Source: Rummeliibacillus stabekisii (GTDB taxonomy: Bacteria > Bacillota > Bacilli > Bacillales_A > Planococcaceae). From it: DNA of 64,000 nt. Below, piece after piece: positions 48,407 through 59,076 of the stretch. The DNA is taken from positions 930,001 through 994,000 of the forward strand of contig NZ_BJVD01000001.1 of assembly GCF_007988965.1 (NCBI RefSeq), written 5' to 3'. The position numbers were made by a program, and so were the translations under genes. Every line of letters begins with the position of its first letter. Position 1 is the first letter of the stretch. Below the pieces are notes generated by a model, which saw nothing but the letters and a program-made list of their open reading frames with translations, did not search any database and was not told the DNA's origin.

Positions 48407-48802
48407 TTAGTTCACCATTTTTTGCGCTTCTTGCAATTGGTAAGCACGAACTTTACGTGGTAGGAAACGACGAATTTCATCTTCGTTGTACCCCACTTGC
48501 AGACGCTTTTCGTCTAAAATGATTGGACGTCTTAATAAGCCAGGATTTTCTTGGATTAACTCATATAATCGTTGTAAAGGTAATGATTCAACGTCTACTT
48601 TTAATTTTTGGAAAATCTTTGAGCGTGTAGAGATAATCTCATCTGTGCCATCTTCCGTCATTCGTAGTATTTCTTTAATTTCGCTTATGCTTAACGGCTC
48701 CGCGAAGATATTTCTTTCTTTATATGAAATCTCATGTTCTTCTAACCATGCTTTTGCTTTTCTACATGAAGTACAACTCGGTGATGTAAAAAGAGTGACC
48801 AT
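48407..48802 (-). CDS. spx: Transcriptional regulator Spx
   Basis: ArsC-fold regulator that binds RNA polymerase alpha and controls the thiol/oxidative stress response. The 131-residue form beginning [13 protein letters not shown] matches B. subtilis Spx almost residue for residue; the redox switch CTSC is at 10-13, the RPII segment follows a LLRR, and the tail ends in the degradation signal region. A second ATG one codon earlier is possible. Its adaptors SpxH and MecA are encoded nearby. Confidence 0.96.
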   Translation of the reverse strand: MVTLFTSPSCTSCRKAKAWLEEHEISYKERNIFAEPLSISEIKEILRMTEDGTDEIISTRSKIFQKLKVDVESLPLQRLYELIQENPGLLRRPIILDEKRLQVGYNEDEIRRFLPRKVRAYQLQEAQKMVN

Positions 48803-48867
48803 CATCTCAAAAACACATCCTTTCGAAAATGTGAGTTAATGTATATAGGAATTGCTGTATTGTTAAA

Positions 48868-48905
48868 TTAGAATTACTCTAATAAAGAAGTCTAACATCA
48901 TTATA
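48868..48905 (-). promoter_or_regulatory. spx promoter element with PerR-like box
   Basis: A TATAAT (48900-48905, minus strand) is followed, 17-32 bases downstream, by TTAGAATTACTCTAA (plus-strand reading, 48868-48882), a 7-1-7 palindrome with one mismatch that fits PerR boxes (TTATAATnATTATAA type). PerR control of spx is known in B. subtilis; the operator here is an inference. Confidence 0.5.
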
Positions 48906-48969
48906 CACCATAAATTCTCATTTGAATATACACAAAATAGAAATTACATCAATTGATTGACGACTAAAT

Positions 48970-49014
48970 ATGACGAATTATTCTATTATGTTCAGTTTCA
49001 CTATTATTCGTCAT
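48970..49014. other. Inverted repeat in the spx-trpS gap
   Basis: ATGACGAAT (48970-48978) and ATTCGTCAT (49006-49014), a perfect 9-bp inverted repeat around 27 bases. The rest of 48.9-49.25 kb is AT-rich with nothing else I can name. Confidence 0.3.
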
Positions 49015-49268
49015 AGAGCAATTCTCAGTTATATCTGTATTATCCCCATTTTTAGGAACAACTAAACATAAAAATCCAGAATAATTTTCTCAATTAATAC
49101 CTTTACACTGAAAATGAGTTGCTATACTATTATTTACGTTTAATTGCCAAAAAGGTTCCAAAACTTTTTGAAAAGATGAAAAATAAAGAAGATATTTTTT
49201 AGATATTCTCTAACTGACTTGCAGTAGACAAATAAAAGCTTTCTCTATAATTGGAAGTTATGCAACAG

Positions 49269-49550
49269 TTGCTTTTTCAAAAACGCTATATTATAATTTT
49301 CACCATATTGATAAAACGTTGAAGAAGAAGAGTACTTATAGTTCGTTTGTAAAGAGAGTCTGTGGCTGGTGGAAACAGATCATACGCTATAGGGAATGGG
49401 CTTCTGAGTAGCTTTATGAAAATATAGTAGTAAGGCTCGGGTTTGTCCTACGTTACAGGATTAGAGTGGCCGGATTCGGCAAACTTGGGTGGTACCGCGG
49501 ATACATAACATTATTCGTCCCTTTTCAGAGGGATGAATAATGTTTTTTGT
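49269..49550 (+). promoter_or_regulatory. Promoter and tryptophan T-box leader of trpS
   Basis: Promoter TTGCTT (49269-49274), 17 bases, TATAAT (49292-49297). The leader has AAGAGAG and GGTGGAAACA stem I elements, a specifier loop GAATGGGCTTC with UGG (Trp codon, 49397-49399), the T-box GGGTGGTACCGCGG (49486-49500 region) and a terminator AACATTATTCGTCCC/complement with T run (49507-49550). Uncharged tRNA-Trp should permit trpS transcription. Confidence 0.92.
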
Positions 49551-49569
49551 TTTTATAAGAAATTTTTAG

Positions 49570-50740
<1,171 letters not shown>

Positions 50741-50837
50741 ATCATTATCCTTTTCTTGTTTTTTTATTTCAGTGTTTGAAAGAGATTTGTTGTGTGAAAT
50801 TTCGCTTTGTCGTTTAAAGAATCTATTATAAGCTATG

Positions 50838-50876
50838 AAAAAAAGCCTTTCTCTATTCATGAGAAAGGCTTTTCTA
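50838..50876 (-). terminator. Terminator of the fabH-fabF unit
   Basis: On the minus strand AAAAGCCTTTCTC pairs with GAGAAAGGCTTTT, with T run, about 20 bases after the fabF stop. Confidence 0.85.
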
Positions 50877-50895
50877 CTAGTTTTAACTTTTTGTA

Positions 50896-52131
50896 TTACA
50901 TTTTTTTAAACAGTAGTGAAGCATTATGTCCACCAAAACCAAGCGAATTGCTCATCACGTAAGAGATTTCTTGCTCTCTTGCTTTATTTGGCACATAATC
51001 CAAATCACATTCTTCATCTGGTGTTTCAAGATTCATTGTCGGTGGCAGAATATTTTCTTGCAACGCCAATACAGAGAAGATTGCCTCAATGCCACCTGCT
51101 GCACCAAGTAAATGGCCGGTCATTGATTTAGTTGAACTGATCGCTAATTTATAAGCATGCTCTCCGAAAACTGTTTTGACCGCTTTCGTTTCGAATAAAT
51201 CATTATAGACCGTACTTGTTCCGTGAGCATTAATGTAATCCACTTGCTCAGGAGATACATCTGCATCATTAAGTGCTTGTTGCATAGCACGTGCTGCTCC
51301 TTCACCTTCTGGAGCAGGAGCTGTGATATGGTGTGCATCACCTGTTGAGCCGTAGCCAATAACTTCTGCGTAAATTTTTGCACCACGGTTAACCGCATGC
51401 TCATATTCTTCCAAGATCACAATACCAGCACCTTCGCCAATGACGAAGCCATCACGATTTTTATCGAACGGACGTGAAGCTGTTTTTGGATCTGGATTTA
51501 ATGTTAGTGCAGTATTTGAACAGAAACCAGCTACTGCCATGTTAGTAATCGGTGCTTCTGCTCCACCTGAAATCATGACATCAGCATCACCACGTTCAAT
51601 TACCTTGAAGGCGTCACCGATTGAGTTTGTACCTGATGCACAAGCTGTTACTGAACATGAATTAATCGCTTTTGCTCCGAAATGGATGGATACTTGACCC
51701 GCTGCCATATCGGGAATCATCATTGGTACGAAAAATGGACTCACACGACGTTGCCCTTTTTCAAGGAAATTATTATATTGCTGTTCAAATGTCTCCATTC
51801 CACCAATTCCTGAACCAATCCATACACCCGTGCGCAATCCGACCTCAGGCGTAATTTCTAGGTTTGAATCTTCAACAGCCATAATAGATGCAGCTAATGC
51901 ATATTGAGTAAAACGGTCCATTTTTCTCGCATCTTTTTTAGAAATATATTTTTCAATATCAAAGTCTTTTACTTCAGCAGCAATTTTAGCCGGAAATTTT
52001 TCTGGATCCAATCTTGTTAATGGTCCAATTCCAACATGGCCTGCTTTAATATTTTCCCAAGTTGTTGAAATATCGTTTCCTAGCGGTGTTACTGCTCCAA
52101 TACCAGTCACTACTACTCGACGTTTTGCCAT
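50896..52131 (-). CDS. fabF: 3-oxoacyl-ACP synthase II (FabF)
   Basis: Elongating beta-ketoacyl-ACP synthase of fatty acid synthesis, 411 residues. Catalytic Cys in [11 protein letters not shown] (about 163), the His pair in [11 protein letters not shown] and [10 protein letters not shown]. Follows fabH by 28 bases under the same FapR-controlled promoter. Confidence 0.97.
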   Translation of the reverse strand: MAKRRVVVTGIGAVTPLGNDISTTWENIKAGHVGIGPLTRLDPEKFPAKIAAEVKDFDIEKYISKKDARKMDRFTQYALAASIMAVEDSNLEITPEVGLRTGVWIGSGIGGMETFEQQYNNFLEKGQRRVSPFFVPMMIPDMAAGQVSIHFGAKAINSCSVTACASGTNSIGDAFKVIERGDADVMISGGAEAPITNMAVAGFCSNTALTLNPDPKTASRPFDKNRDGFVIGEGAGIVILEEYEHAVNRGAKIYAEVIGYGSTGDAHHITAPAPEGEGAARAMQQALNDADVSPEQVDYINAHGTSTVYNDLFETKAVKTVFGEHAYKLAISSTKSMTGHLLGAAGGIEAIFSVLALQENILPPTMNLETPDEECDLDYVPNKAREQEISYVMSNSLGFGGHNASLLFKKM

Positions 52132-52159
52132 GGTTATAATTCCTCACTTTTCCTTTGTG

Positions 52160-53098
52160 TTATTTTCCCCATCTCATTGCAACAGCGCCCCAAGTTAATC
52201 CAGCTCCGAAACCTACTAAAACAAGTAGATCATCATCTTTAATGCGGCCGTTCTCCAACTCTTCTACTAACGCATTACCAATTGAAGCAGCTGAAGTGTT
52301 ACCGTATTTGTGGATAACTGACGACATTTTTTCAGGCGGTAATTCCAACCGTTGTCTAGAAGCTTCCATGATACGGATATTAGCTTGATGCGGAATCAAA
52401 AAGTCTACATCATTTTTTGTTAAGCCTGCTTTATCAATTACATTTAGTGCAGATTGTCCCATTTGACGAACTGCAAATTTAAATACTTCGCGGCCATTCA
52501 TTGAAAGATAGTTTTCTTTCGTTTGATATAGATGATTTCCACCTGAACCGTCTGAACCCAATTCAAATGAAAGTATACCTCTTCCTTCAGAAACTTTACC
52601 TACCACTGCTGCAGCTGCACCGTCTCCAAAAAGAACGGCTGTATTACGATCAGACCAGTCAACAATTTTTGTTAGTTTTTCAACTCCAACAACCAAAACA
52701 TAATCGTAAACACCTGACTCAATAAACTGCTTAGCTGTGACTAAACCATAAATATAGCCAGCACATGCTGCAGAAAGATCCATCGCTGCTGCATTAACTG
52801 CACCAAGCTGGTCTTGTATCATGCAGGCTACACTCGGAAACGGCTGATCCGGCGTAACAGTAGCTACTAGAATTAATCCAATTTGTTCTGGTTTTATGCC
52901 AGCGTCTTTGATCGCTTTATCTGCTGCTTCAAATGCCATATGGGATGTATCTTGGTCATCTGCAGCGATATGACGTTCTTGTATGCCAGTACGTGTGCGA
53001 ATCCATTCATCTGACGTATCCATCATTTTTTCTAAATCAAAATTTGTTAATACCTTCTCTGGAACACATCTTCCTACTCCAACAATCCCAGCATTCAT
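52160..53098 (-). CDS. fabH: 3-oxoacyl-ACP synthase III (FabH)
   Basis: Initiates fatty acid synthesis by condensing acyl-CoA with malonyl-ACP; 312 residues. Catalytic triad: Cys in [12 protein letters not shown] (about 111), His in PHQANIRI and Asn in [10 protein letters not shown]. Gram-positive FabH enzymes usually accept branched primers. GAGG lies nine bases before the ATG. Confidence 0.97.
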   Translation of the reverse strand: MNAGIVGVGRCVPEKVLTNFDLEKMMDTSDEWIRTRTGIQERHIAADDQDTSHMAFEAADKAIKDAGIKPEQIGLILVATVTPDQPFPSVACMIQDQLGAVNAAAMDLSAACAGYIYGLVTAKQFIESGVYDYVLVVGVEKLTKIVDWSDRNTAVLFGDGAAAAVVGKVSEGRGILSFELGSDGSGGNHLYQTKENYLSMNGREVFKFAVRQMGQSALNVIDKAGLTKNDVDFLIPHQANIRIMEASRQRLELPPEKMSSVIHKYGNTSAASIGNALVEELENGRIKDDDLLVLVGFGAGLTWGAVAMRWGK

Positions 53099-53129
53099 GA
53101 GGTAGCGCCTCTTTTCTTATTATCAATTA

Positions 53130-53174
53130 TTAGTATCTGGTCTTAATTATAGCGAATAATTCTCTTTTTATCAA
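53130..53174 (-). promoter_or_regulatory. fabH promoter with FapR operator
   Basis: Promoter TTGATA (53169-53174), 17 bases, TATAAT (53146-53151). Directly downstream is TTAGTATCTGGTCTTAA (53130-53146), a close match to the FapR palindrome TTAGTACCTGGTACTAA, covering the transcription start. Malonyl-CoA-responsive repression is expected. Confidence 0.85.
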
Positions 53175-53237
53175 TATGAATCAATTTTGTTCTTATCAGA
53201 TTGCAAAAGTTTCTTCCAAAAAAATAAAACGTTATGG

Positions 53238-53424
53238 TATGATAGAGTTGATAAAAAGTGAAACGAACACTCAGATTTCATGAGGTTTAATCCTCAATTA
53301 GTGCGCGTTGAACCAATCGGGCATTTATGGTCAGTAACTCTTCTAACCATTCGTTATCACTCAAGTGTTGAGTTGAGGTCTTGCTGCCCCATAATGCGGA
53401 TAAAAGTGAGCTAGAGGTGATTAT
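53238..53424 (+). other. Structured leader of the DUF2929 gene
   Basis: A TATGAT (53238-53243) is followed by a 180-base leader rich in stems: CACT/AGTG around TGAGG/CCTCA (53268-53303), GCATTTATGG (53321-53330) with CCATAATGC (53389-53397), TGGT/ACCA, and ACTCAA-GTG-TTGAGT (53359-53373). It also holds a 44-codon frame (53280-53414, starting MRFNPQLVRVEPIGHL) without ribosome binding site. Either a cis-acting RNA or a leader peptide; I cannot name a class. Confidence 0.45.
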
Positions 53425-53628
53425 ATGAAATACATTATGTTAGTGATTTGGTCAGCATTATTGGTTTCCACATTAAACTATGTTGTGAGCTCAATCAATA
53501 ATGTGCCATTAGATGGACCAGCATTCACAAAAGGATTATGGATATCACTTATCATTTCAGTATTAATCTTAATAATGGATGCAGTGATTCCAAAAGATTC
53601 ACCAAAAGAAATCGGTCAACACGAATAA
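53425..53628 (+). CDS. DUF2929 (YjzD-like) small membrane protein
   Basis: A 67-residue protein with two membrane helices (about 4-22 and 37-53) and a charged tail (IPKDSPKEIGQHE). Size and pattern fit the YjzD/DUF2929 family of Bacilli, function unknown. GAGGTGAT precedes the ATG. Divergent from fabH. Confidence 0.7.
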   Translation: MKYIMLVIWSALLVSTLNYVVSSINNVPLDGPAFTKGLWISLIISVLILIMDAVIPKDSPKEIGQHE

Positions 53629-53633
53629 TGACT

Positions 53634-53669
53634 AAAAAACCTGTCCCAAATAATGGACAGGTTTTTTAT
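53634..53669. terminator. Terminator between the DUF2929 gene and clpB
   Basis: AAAACCTGTCC/GGACAGGTTTT stem with A and T runs; serves both convergent genes. Confidence 0.85.
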
Positions 53670-53681
53670 TTTGAAGAATGA

Positions 53682-55829
53682 TTATTTACTTTCTTTATGA
53701 ATGGTTACTTTACCATCCTCCAAGGCTACTACTAATCGGTCTCCGGCGCTTGCTTCGCCTTTTAATAATTCTTGCGCTACCAAAGTTTCAATATAGCGTT
53801 GAACAAAGCGGCGTAGTGGACGTGCGCCAAATGCAGGGTCAATGCCTTCTTTAACTACCCATTCTAGTACATCTTCATTTACGATTAGCTCAATATCTTG
53901 TTCTGCCACCCGTTTTTGAAGGAGTGCTACATATTTTTTAGCAATTTCGTAATATTGTTTTTCTGATAAGGAATGGAACATCACGATATCATCAAGTCGG
54001 TTAAGCAATTCAGGTTTAAAATGTTGTTTCAATTCTGCCATTACTAGATCTTCGATTGCATGATCGCTATCTTGCCCTTTTAACTCCAACAAATAGTGTG
54101 AGCCAATATTGGAAGTTAAGATAATGACTGTATTAGTAAAGTTGACTGTACGCCCTTGACTATCGGTTATGCGACCATCATCCAATATTTGTAACAAGAT
54201 ATTCGCTACATCAGGATGAGCTTTTTCAATTTCATCGAGCAACACAACAGAATAAGGATTTCTGCGAACGGCTTCTGTCAATTGACCGCCTTCTTCGTAT
54301 CCAATATATCCTGGAGGTGCACCCACTAATCTTGAAACACTGTGTTTTTCCATGTATTCGGACATATCTATACGAATGAAATGATCTTCTGAATCAAATA
54401 GCTGAGCAGCCAATGCTTTAGCTAATTCTGTTTTGCCGACACCTGTTGGACCTAAAAATAGGAATGAACCAATAGGCTTGTTCGGATCTTGAATGCCAGC
54501 TCTTGCACGCCATACTGCTTCCGTCACCAAACGTACCGCATCGTCTTGCCCAACTACACGTTCATGCAATGTGTCTTTTAGATGCAATAGCTTTTCGCGT
54601 TCACCTTCTACTAATTTAGTCACAGGAATACCCGTCCATCTTGAAACGATTGATGCAATCTCTTCCGCTGTTACATCTTCTCGTAACAAACGGCTCTCAT
54701 CATCAGTTTGCAAAGATTTTTCAAGCGATTGCAGTTCTTTTTCTAATTCTGGAATTTTGCCATGGCGCAAAACGGCAGCTTTGTTAAGATCATATTGATT
54801 CTCTGCATCCTCTAATTCTCTACGATAGCGGTTTAATGTTTCCCGTTTTTCTTGGATAGCTTGCAGTGCATTTTTTTCTGACTCCCACTGCTCTTTCATA
54901 TTTTTAGATGATGCTTTTAATTGATCTAACTCTTCGCGTAAAGCTATAAGCCGTTTTTTGCTTGCTTCGTCTTTTTCTTTTTGTAACGCTTGTTCTTCAA
55001 TCTCTAGCTGCATTTGGCGACGTGTTACTTCATCTAGCTCTTGTGGCATTGAATCGATTTCAGTACGAATCATCGCACAAGCTTCATCGACTAAATCAAT
55101 CGCTTTATCTGGTAAGAAGCGCTCTGTTAAATAACGATTAGACAATTCTGCTGCCGCTACAATCGCTCTATCATGAATTTTTACGGCATGATGCAATTCA
55201 AAGCTTTCCTTTAAACCACGTAAAATGGAAATAGTATCTTCTACTGATGGCTCTCGCACGAGTACTTGTTGGAAGCGACGTTCAAGCGCCGGATCTTTTT
55301 CAATATACATGCGATATTCATCAAGCGTTGTCGCGCCAATACAATGTAATTCACCGCGTGCAAGCATTGGTTTAAGCATATTGCCTGCATCCATTGCTCC
55401 GTCTGTTTTTCCTGCGCCAACAATAGTATGAATTTCATCAATGAATAAAATAATACGTCCTTCACTTTCTTTGACTTCTTTCAAGACACCCTTTAACCGT
55501 TCTTCAAATTGGCCACGGTAGCTCGCACCAGCCACTAATGCACTCATATCAAGCTCATATATGAGATGATCCTTTAATCCTTCAGGTACATCTTTTTTTA
55601 CAATACGCTGTGCAAGGCCCTCAACAATAGCTGTTTTTCCTACCCCAGGTTCACCAATTAATACCGGGTTATTTTTCGTTTTACGGGACAATATTCTAAT
55701 AACATTCCGAATTTCTTGGTCTCGACCAATGACAGGATCCATCTTTCCTTTTTTCACTTCTTCTACTAAATTCCGTCCAAATTGTTCTAATGGGCTTTTT
55801 TGCTCTTCGTTATTCATTTGCATTTGCAT
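53682..55829 (-). CDS. clpB: ClpB chaperone lacking the N-terminal domain
   Basis: Hexameric AAA+ disaggregase. At 715 residues it lacks the usual N-terminal Clp_N domain (about 145 residues): after [13 protein letters not shown] it enters the first AAA+ module directly (Walker A GEPGVGKT, Walker B ILFIDE), followed by the ClpB-type coiled-coil M-domain (about 260-390) and the second module ([19 protein letters not shown]). The start has AGGGAG, and the promoter and CtsR boxes lie immediately upstream, so the short form is real and not a start error. Confidence 0.92.
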   Translation of the reverse strand: MQMQMNNEEQKSPLEQFGRNLVEEVKKGKMDPVIGRDQEIRNVIRILSRKTKNNPVLIGEPGVGKTAIVEGLAQRIVKKDVPEGLKDHLIYELDMSALVAGASYRGQFEERLKGVLKEVKESEGRIILFIDEIHTIVGAGKTDGAMDAGNMLKPMLARGELHCIGATTLDEYRMYIEKDPALERRFQQVLVREPSVEDTISILRGLKESFELHHAVKIHDRAIVAAAELSNRYLTERFLPDKAIDLVDEACAMIRTEIDSMPQELDEVTRRQMQLEIEEQALQKEKDEASKKRLIALREELDQLKASSKNMKEQWESEKNALQAIQEKRETLNRYRRELEDAENQYDLNKAAVLRHGKIPELEKELQSLEKSLQTDDESRLLREDVTAEEIASIVSRWTGIPVTKLVEGEREKLLHLKDTLHERVVGQDDAVRLVTEAVWRARAGIQDPNKPIGSFLFLGPTGVGKTELAKALAAQLFDSEDHFIRIDMSEYMEKHSVSRLVGAPPGYIGYEEGGQLTEAVRRNPYSVVLLDEIEKAHPDVANILLQILDDGRITDSQGRTVNFTNTVIILTSNIGSHYLLELKGQDSDHAIEDLVMAELKQHFKPELLNRLDDIVMFHSLSEKQYYEIAKKYVALLQKRVAEQDIELIVNEDVLEWVVKEGIDPAFGARPLRRFVQRYIETLVAQELLKGEASAGDRLVVALEDGKVTIHKESK

Positions 55830-55843
55830 TCAAATCAGCTCCC

Positions 55844-55927
55844 TTTGACCATTACTGACCTTATGTTAATTTTATTATATTCTTCTCTATCTTTAATGTA
55901 AAGTAATATGTTTGACCTTATTTGACT
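55844..55927 (-). promoter_or_regulatory. clpB promoter with two CtsR operators
   Basis: Promoter TTTACA (55897-55902), 17 bases, TATAAT (55874-55879). Minus-strand heptad repeats AGTCAAA-TAA-GGTCAAA (55911-55927) and GGTCAGT-AAT-GGTCAAA (55844-55860) have the 7-3-7 layout of CtsR sites; the first matches consensus, the second has mismatches and abuts the ribosome binding site. Confidence 0.85.
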
Positions 55928-56027
55928 AAATAATAATTACCATTATTTACTGTATTCACATGACTATCATTCTAACTACGCTGTGTTATAATGAGAAAAA
56001 TAGATTACGCGAAGGATGGGATAGGTA

Positions 56028-56732
56028 TTGGCAGATTTGGATCATTTTGAACCGCTTCCACAAAAGATACGAAAAATCTTTGAAGAACATGGTTCATTGA
56101 TTAAATTTCCTAAGAGTAGCCATATTTGCATCGAGGGAGAGCCAGTTAAAGATCTTTTCTTTATCGTAGCTGGGAAAGTGGTTGTATCGAAAGAAACTGC
56201 AGGAGGCAAAGAATTGTCGCTCCGAATTTGTGGCAGTGATGATTGTATTGGTGAAGGAATTGTTTTTAGCACATCTGGTTTTTATCCACTGAGTGCGAAA
56301 ACATTGGAAGCCTCTCAAATTCTTACATTAGATGCAGGCCTTTTCGAAATACTTTTAGCTCAAGAACCTGATTTGTTAATTGAGTATATTAAATGGCTAC
56401 AGCTTCAAAATTTAAAAACCCAAACGAAGCTGCGTGATTTGCTGCTATTTGGCAAGAAAGGTGCGCTATATTCCACTATCATTCGTTTATCCAATACGTA
56501 CGGTGAAAAACTAGAAAATGGTGACATTCTAATTAACTATCCATTAACAAACACTACGCTAGCAAATTTGTGTGCTACAAGCCGTGAAGTAATCAATCGT
56601 ACGCTGCATGAATTAAAGAATTTAGACGTCATTTCTTTTGATAAAGGATTGATTACCGTCCATCAATTAAACTATTTAAAAGATCAATGTGAATGTGATA
56701 ACTGCCCTATTAGCGTCTGTCGTATTGACTAA
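56028..56732 (+). CDS. fnr: Fnr-type oxygen-sensing transcription regulator
   Basis: CRP/FNR-family activator, 234 residues: cyclic-nucleotide-like domain (about 20-135), dimer helix and a helix-turn-helix (NTTLANLCATSREVINRTLHEL). The C-terminus DQCECDNCPISVCRID has Cys223-x2-Cys226-x4-Cys231, the spacing of the iron-sulfur ligands of B. subtilis Fnr, which differs from the N-terminal ligands of E. coli FNR. Start is TTG. A Fnr-consensus box occurs at the roxS promoter in this window. Confidence 0.87.
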   Translation: MADLDHFEPLPQKIRKIFEEHGSLIKFPKSSHICIEGEPVKDLFFIVAGKVVVSKETAGGKELSLRICGSDDCIGEGIVFSTSGFYPLSAKTLEASQILTLDAGLFEILLAQEPDLLIEYIKWLQLQNLKTQTKLRDLLLFGKKGALYSTIIRLSNTYGEKLENGDILINYPLTNTTLANLCATSREVINRTLHELKNLDVISFDKGLITVHQLNYLKDQCECDNCPISVCRID

Positions 56733-56787
56733 TGCTTCATCTTCTATGTATACCCTACTGTCATGAATATATTCGGAATGCTTATAT

Positions 56788-56827
56788 AAAAAATCAGTGA
56801 AGAACTAGTTCTCCACTGATTTTTAAT
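56788..56827. terminator. Terminator between fnr and yitW
   Basis: AAAATCAGTGGAGAACT on the minus strand pairs with AGTTCTTCACTGATTTT; bidirectional. Confidence 0.85.
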
Positions 56828-56829
56828 TT

Positions 56830-57138
56830 TTATCGAATACCTAATGCCATTTTTGCGTAGCGTGACATCTTATCTTTAGACCAAGGCGGATTCCAGACAA
56901 CATTGACATCTACATCTTTTACTTCTGGAATTTCAAATAAAGCTGTACGGATTTGATCCACAATCACTGGTCCCAGTGGGCAACCCATAGAAGTAAGTGT
57001 CATTGTGATGACGCATAGTCCTTCTTCAGACATATCCACGTCATAGACTAAACCTAAATTGACGATATCTATACCCAGTTCTGGGTCAATAACATTTTCA
57101 AGTGCACCTAGAATATTTTCTTTTAAATCTGCATCCAT
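56830..57138 (-). CDS. yitW: Metal-sulfur cluster assembly factor (DUF59/MIP18, YitW)
   Basis: A 102-residue SufT/PaaD-like protein involved in iron-sulfur cluster maturation. Family features: IDPELGIDIVNLGLVYD and the conserved Cys in LTSMGCPLGP. The start behind AAGGGGAT gives the same length as B. subtilis YitW; seven residues upstream were dropped. Confidence 0.9.
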   Translation of the reverse strand: MDADLKENILGALENVIDPELGIDIVNLGLVYDVDMSEEGLCVITMTLTSMGCPLGPVIVDQIRTALFEIPEVKDVDVNVVWNPPWSKDKMSRYAKMALGIR

Positions 57139-57190
57139 GGTTTTATCCCCTTTCTTCATATTGTTCCCTAATCATATCATCCCTAAATCA

Positions 57191-57961
57191 CTATGCCAAA
57201 TGGTCAGCAAGGAAAGCAGTCCCTGCAAGCATCCCTGCACGAGATACTTTGTGGCCAGAAGACGAATCAACCATAAACGCCAAATCTTCTGGATGATCCT
57301 GATAATAATCTTTTTGAAGTAGTTTATAAAATTCATGCGTAGGCTTAAATGGTACCATTTGGTCCTTTTTGCCATGCCAAAAGAATACAGGGCGACCTAA
57401 CAGACCTTCTGGTTCTTTACTTAAGTCAAAACGACTAAGCGTTTTATACATTCTCTCTAACTCTTCGTCATTCAACGGAATTTTAAACCCTTTTTCTTCA
57501 ATGCCGGCAATTTGTTCCTTCGCTAATTCTACATAAGCTGGAGAGCCCATCATAACAGCCGCCGTTTTGATCCACGGATATACTTTCAATGCGCCAAGCG
57601 TCACAATGCCACCCATTGAGGTTCCAGAAAGGCCAATTTCACCTTCTTTTGCCAACCCTTTTTCTAGCAGCTGGTTGCGTAAAAATTGTACTTCTTCGAT
57701 AGAAGTTAAAACAATTTCCCAAAAACGAAGACTCAACTGAACTTCATCCAGTTCTTCTTCGCGTTCCCCATGCAATAGCGCATCAGGCAATAATACACGT
57801 AGACCCTTATTTACTAACTGGTAAGCATAATGTAGATTATGTTCTTTTGCGCTTGTAAATCCGTGCAAAAAAATGACAGTGGGCGCTTCTTTTGTCGCCG
57901 ACTGTTCATTGTATATATGAAGTAAAGGGATATTGCCCCAAATTTCATGGTCCACTTTCAT
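57191..57961 (-). CDS. yitV: Alpha/beta hydrolase YitV
   Basis: Predicted esterase, 256 residues. Oxyanion/HGF motif FLHGFTSAKE near the N-terminus, nucleophile Ser in SGTSMGG, Asp in WHGKKDQMVPF and His in SGHKVSRAG complete the triad. The ATG used lies eight bases after GAGGGAG. Next to yitW and near yitU as in Bacillus. Substrate unknown. Confidence 0.88.
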   Translation of the reverse strand: MKVDHEIWGNIPLLHIYNEQSATKEAPTVIFLHGFTSAKEHNLHYAYQLVNKGLRVLLPDALLHGEREEELDEVQLSLRFWEIVLTSIEEVQFLRNQLLEKGLAKEGEIGLSGTSMGGIVTLGALKVYPWIKTAAVMMGSPAYVELAKEQIAGIEEKGFKIPLNDEELERMYKTLSRFDLSKEPEGLLGRPVFFWHGKKDQMVPFKPTHEFYKLLQKDYYQDHPEDLAFMVDSSSGHKVSRAGMLAGTAFLADHLA

Positions 57962-58035
57962 TTCATTCACTCCCTCATTTCGTTATGTCAATGTTATCAA
58001 AAAAAAGAAAGTGAAGCCAATCTGATGTTATATAC

Positions 58036-58665
58036 TTATGGTTTCAAGCCTACTAATACTGCTATATCCTGTGGTTTTTTTAACACGTATTCCGCTAAGT
58101 CATAGCCCTCTGTTGTTTTCGCTCCCCACAATGCCAGGGCAAAATGTACTCCTGCTTTATAGGCGCAATGCATATCATAGATGGAATCACCAATGTACAG
58201 CGCGCTGCTACTTGGTACACCTAATCCTTCTAGGCAAGCCAATAGTGGTTCTGGCTCTGGTTTGTGTTTGACTGTATCGTCAGCGCAAACTATATACTGA
58301 AAATAGGTATTCAATCCAAATGGTTCGAACTCTCTTTTCAATTCGTCTCTTGTTTTAGAAGTAACAATCCCCATTTGGATATGCTTATCAGCCAATAACT
58401 CTATGATTTCTTCTATATCGCTAAACAATCCAACCTCATCAGCATATTCTAATACGGCTTGCGACCACTTCTTATCCATTTTATCTACATTCGTAACAGG
58501 GAATTGCTTGAGTGCCTCTTTCCCCGGTATTCCTAAAGAAAACTTTAGATCATCTAATTCATAACTTAATCCTTCTTCTTTCAATACCTGCTGTAGAGAT
58601 AATAAGATGGCTTTTTCTGTATCCAATAAAGTACCATCAATATCAAAAATAATCGATTTGTACAT
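58036..58665 (-). CDS. HAD family phosphatase (PpaX/Gph-like)
   Basis: A 209-residue HAD subfamily IA hydrolase. Motif I is FDIDGTLLDT (Asp8, Asp10), motif II VTSKTRD, a Lys in KHKPEPEP and motif III IGDSIYDM. The helical cap lies between. Related enzymes dephosphorylate phosphoglycolate or pyrophosphate. GGGGAG precedes the ATG. Confidence 0.88.
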   Translation of the reverse strand: MYKSIIFDIDGTLLDTEKAILLSLQQVLKEEGLSYELDDLKFSLGIPGKEALKQFPVTNVDKMDKKWSQAVLEYADEVGLFSDIEEIIELLADKHIQMGIVTSKTRDELKREFEPFGLNTYFQYIVCADDTVKHKPEPEPLLACLEGLGVPSSSALYIGDSIYDMHCAYKAGVHFALALWGAKTTEGYDLAEYVLKKPQDIAVLVGLKP

Positions 58666-58871
58666 CTGAACTACTCCCCTTTGTTAGTTATTCTAAAATA
58701 TATATAACCTTTAGAAATACATTAAACCCTTTATTGTGAATAAACTTTGACTAAAGCCTTATTGAAAGGATAAACTTTAATATATCTTACCAACTGAATC
58801 AACTTCATATATCCATTTAAATAGTGTATAAACGAACGTTTTTATTTTTAATCATTCAGAATTTCTGCCAA

Positions 58872-58917
58872 TTAACGCTTCGCTTCAAACGGCACTTTTC
58901 ACGGACTTACACTATAA
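58872..58917 (+). repeat. Fragment of the palindromic intergenic repeat
   Basis: CGCTTCGCTTCAAACGGCACTTTTCACGGA keeps the left arm of the repeat with several changes, then jumps to CACTATA resembling its right end: a decayed or internally deleted copy. The surrounding 400-base gap otherwise holds only the yitU promoter. Confidence 0.5.
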
Positions 58918-58967
58918 AATAAAGAAAGCTCGTTCATTTCAACTATATGGTGAAAATGATTCAGCTA

Positions 58968-58997
58968 TTGGCATTTAAACATATGTATTCCTATGAT
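58968..58997 (+). promoter_or_regulatory. Promoter of yitU
   Basis: TTGGCA (58968-58973), 18 bases, TATGAT (58992-58997), about 80 bases before the start codon. Confidence 0.6.
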
Positions 58998-59076
58998 GAA
59001 AATTTCACTTAAATCACAGGACTAGCTAAATTTGGACTACACATCGACAAAACAAATAAGAAAAGGAGTTATCAGC

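Noticed and set aside
53280-53414. 44-codon frame upstream of the DUF2929 gene as a separate gene
   Set aside because: No ribosome binding site and the segment is full of paired stems; kept only as an alternative reading of the leader.
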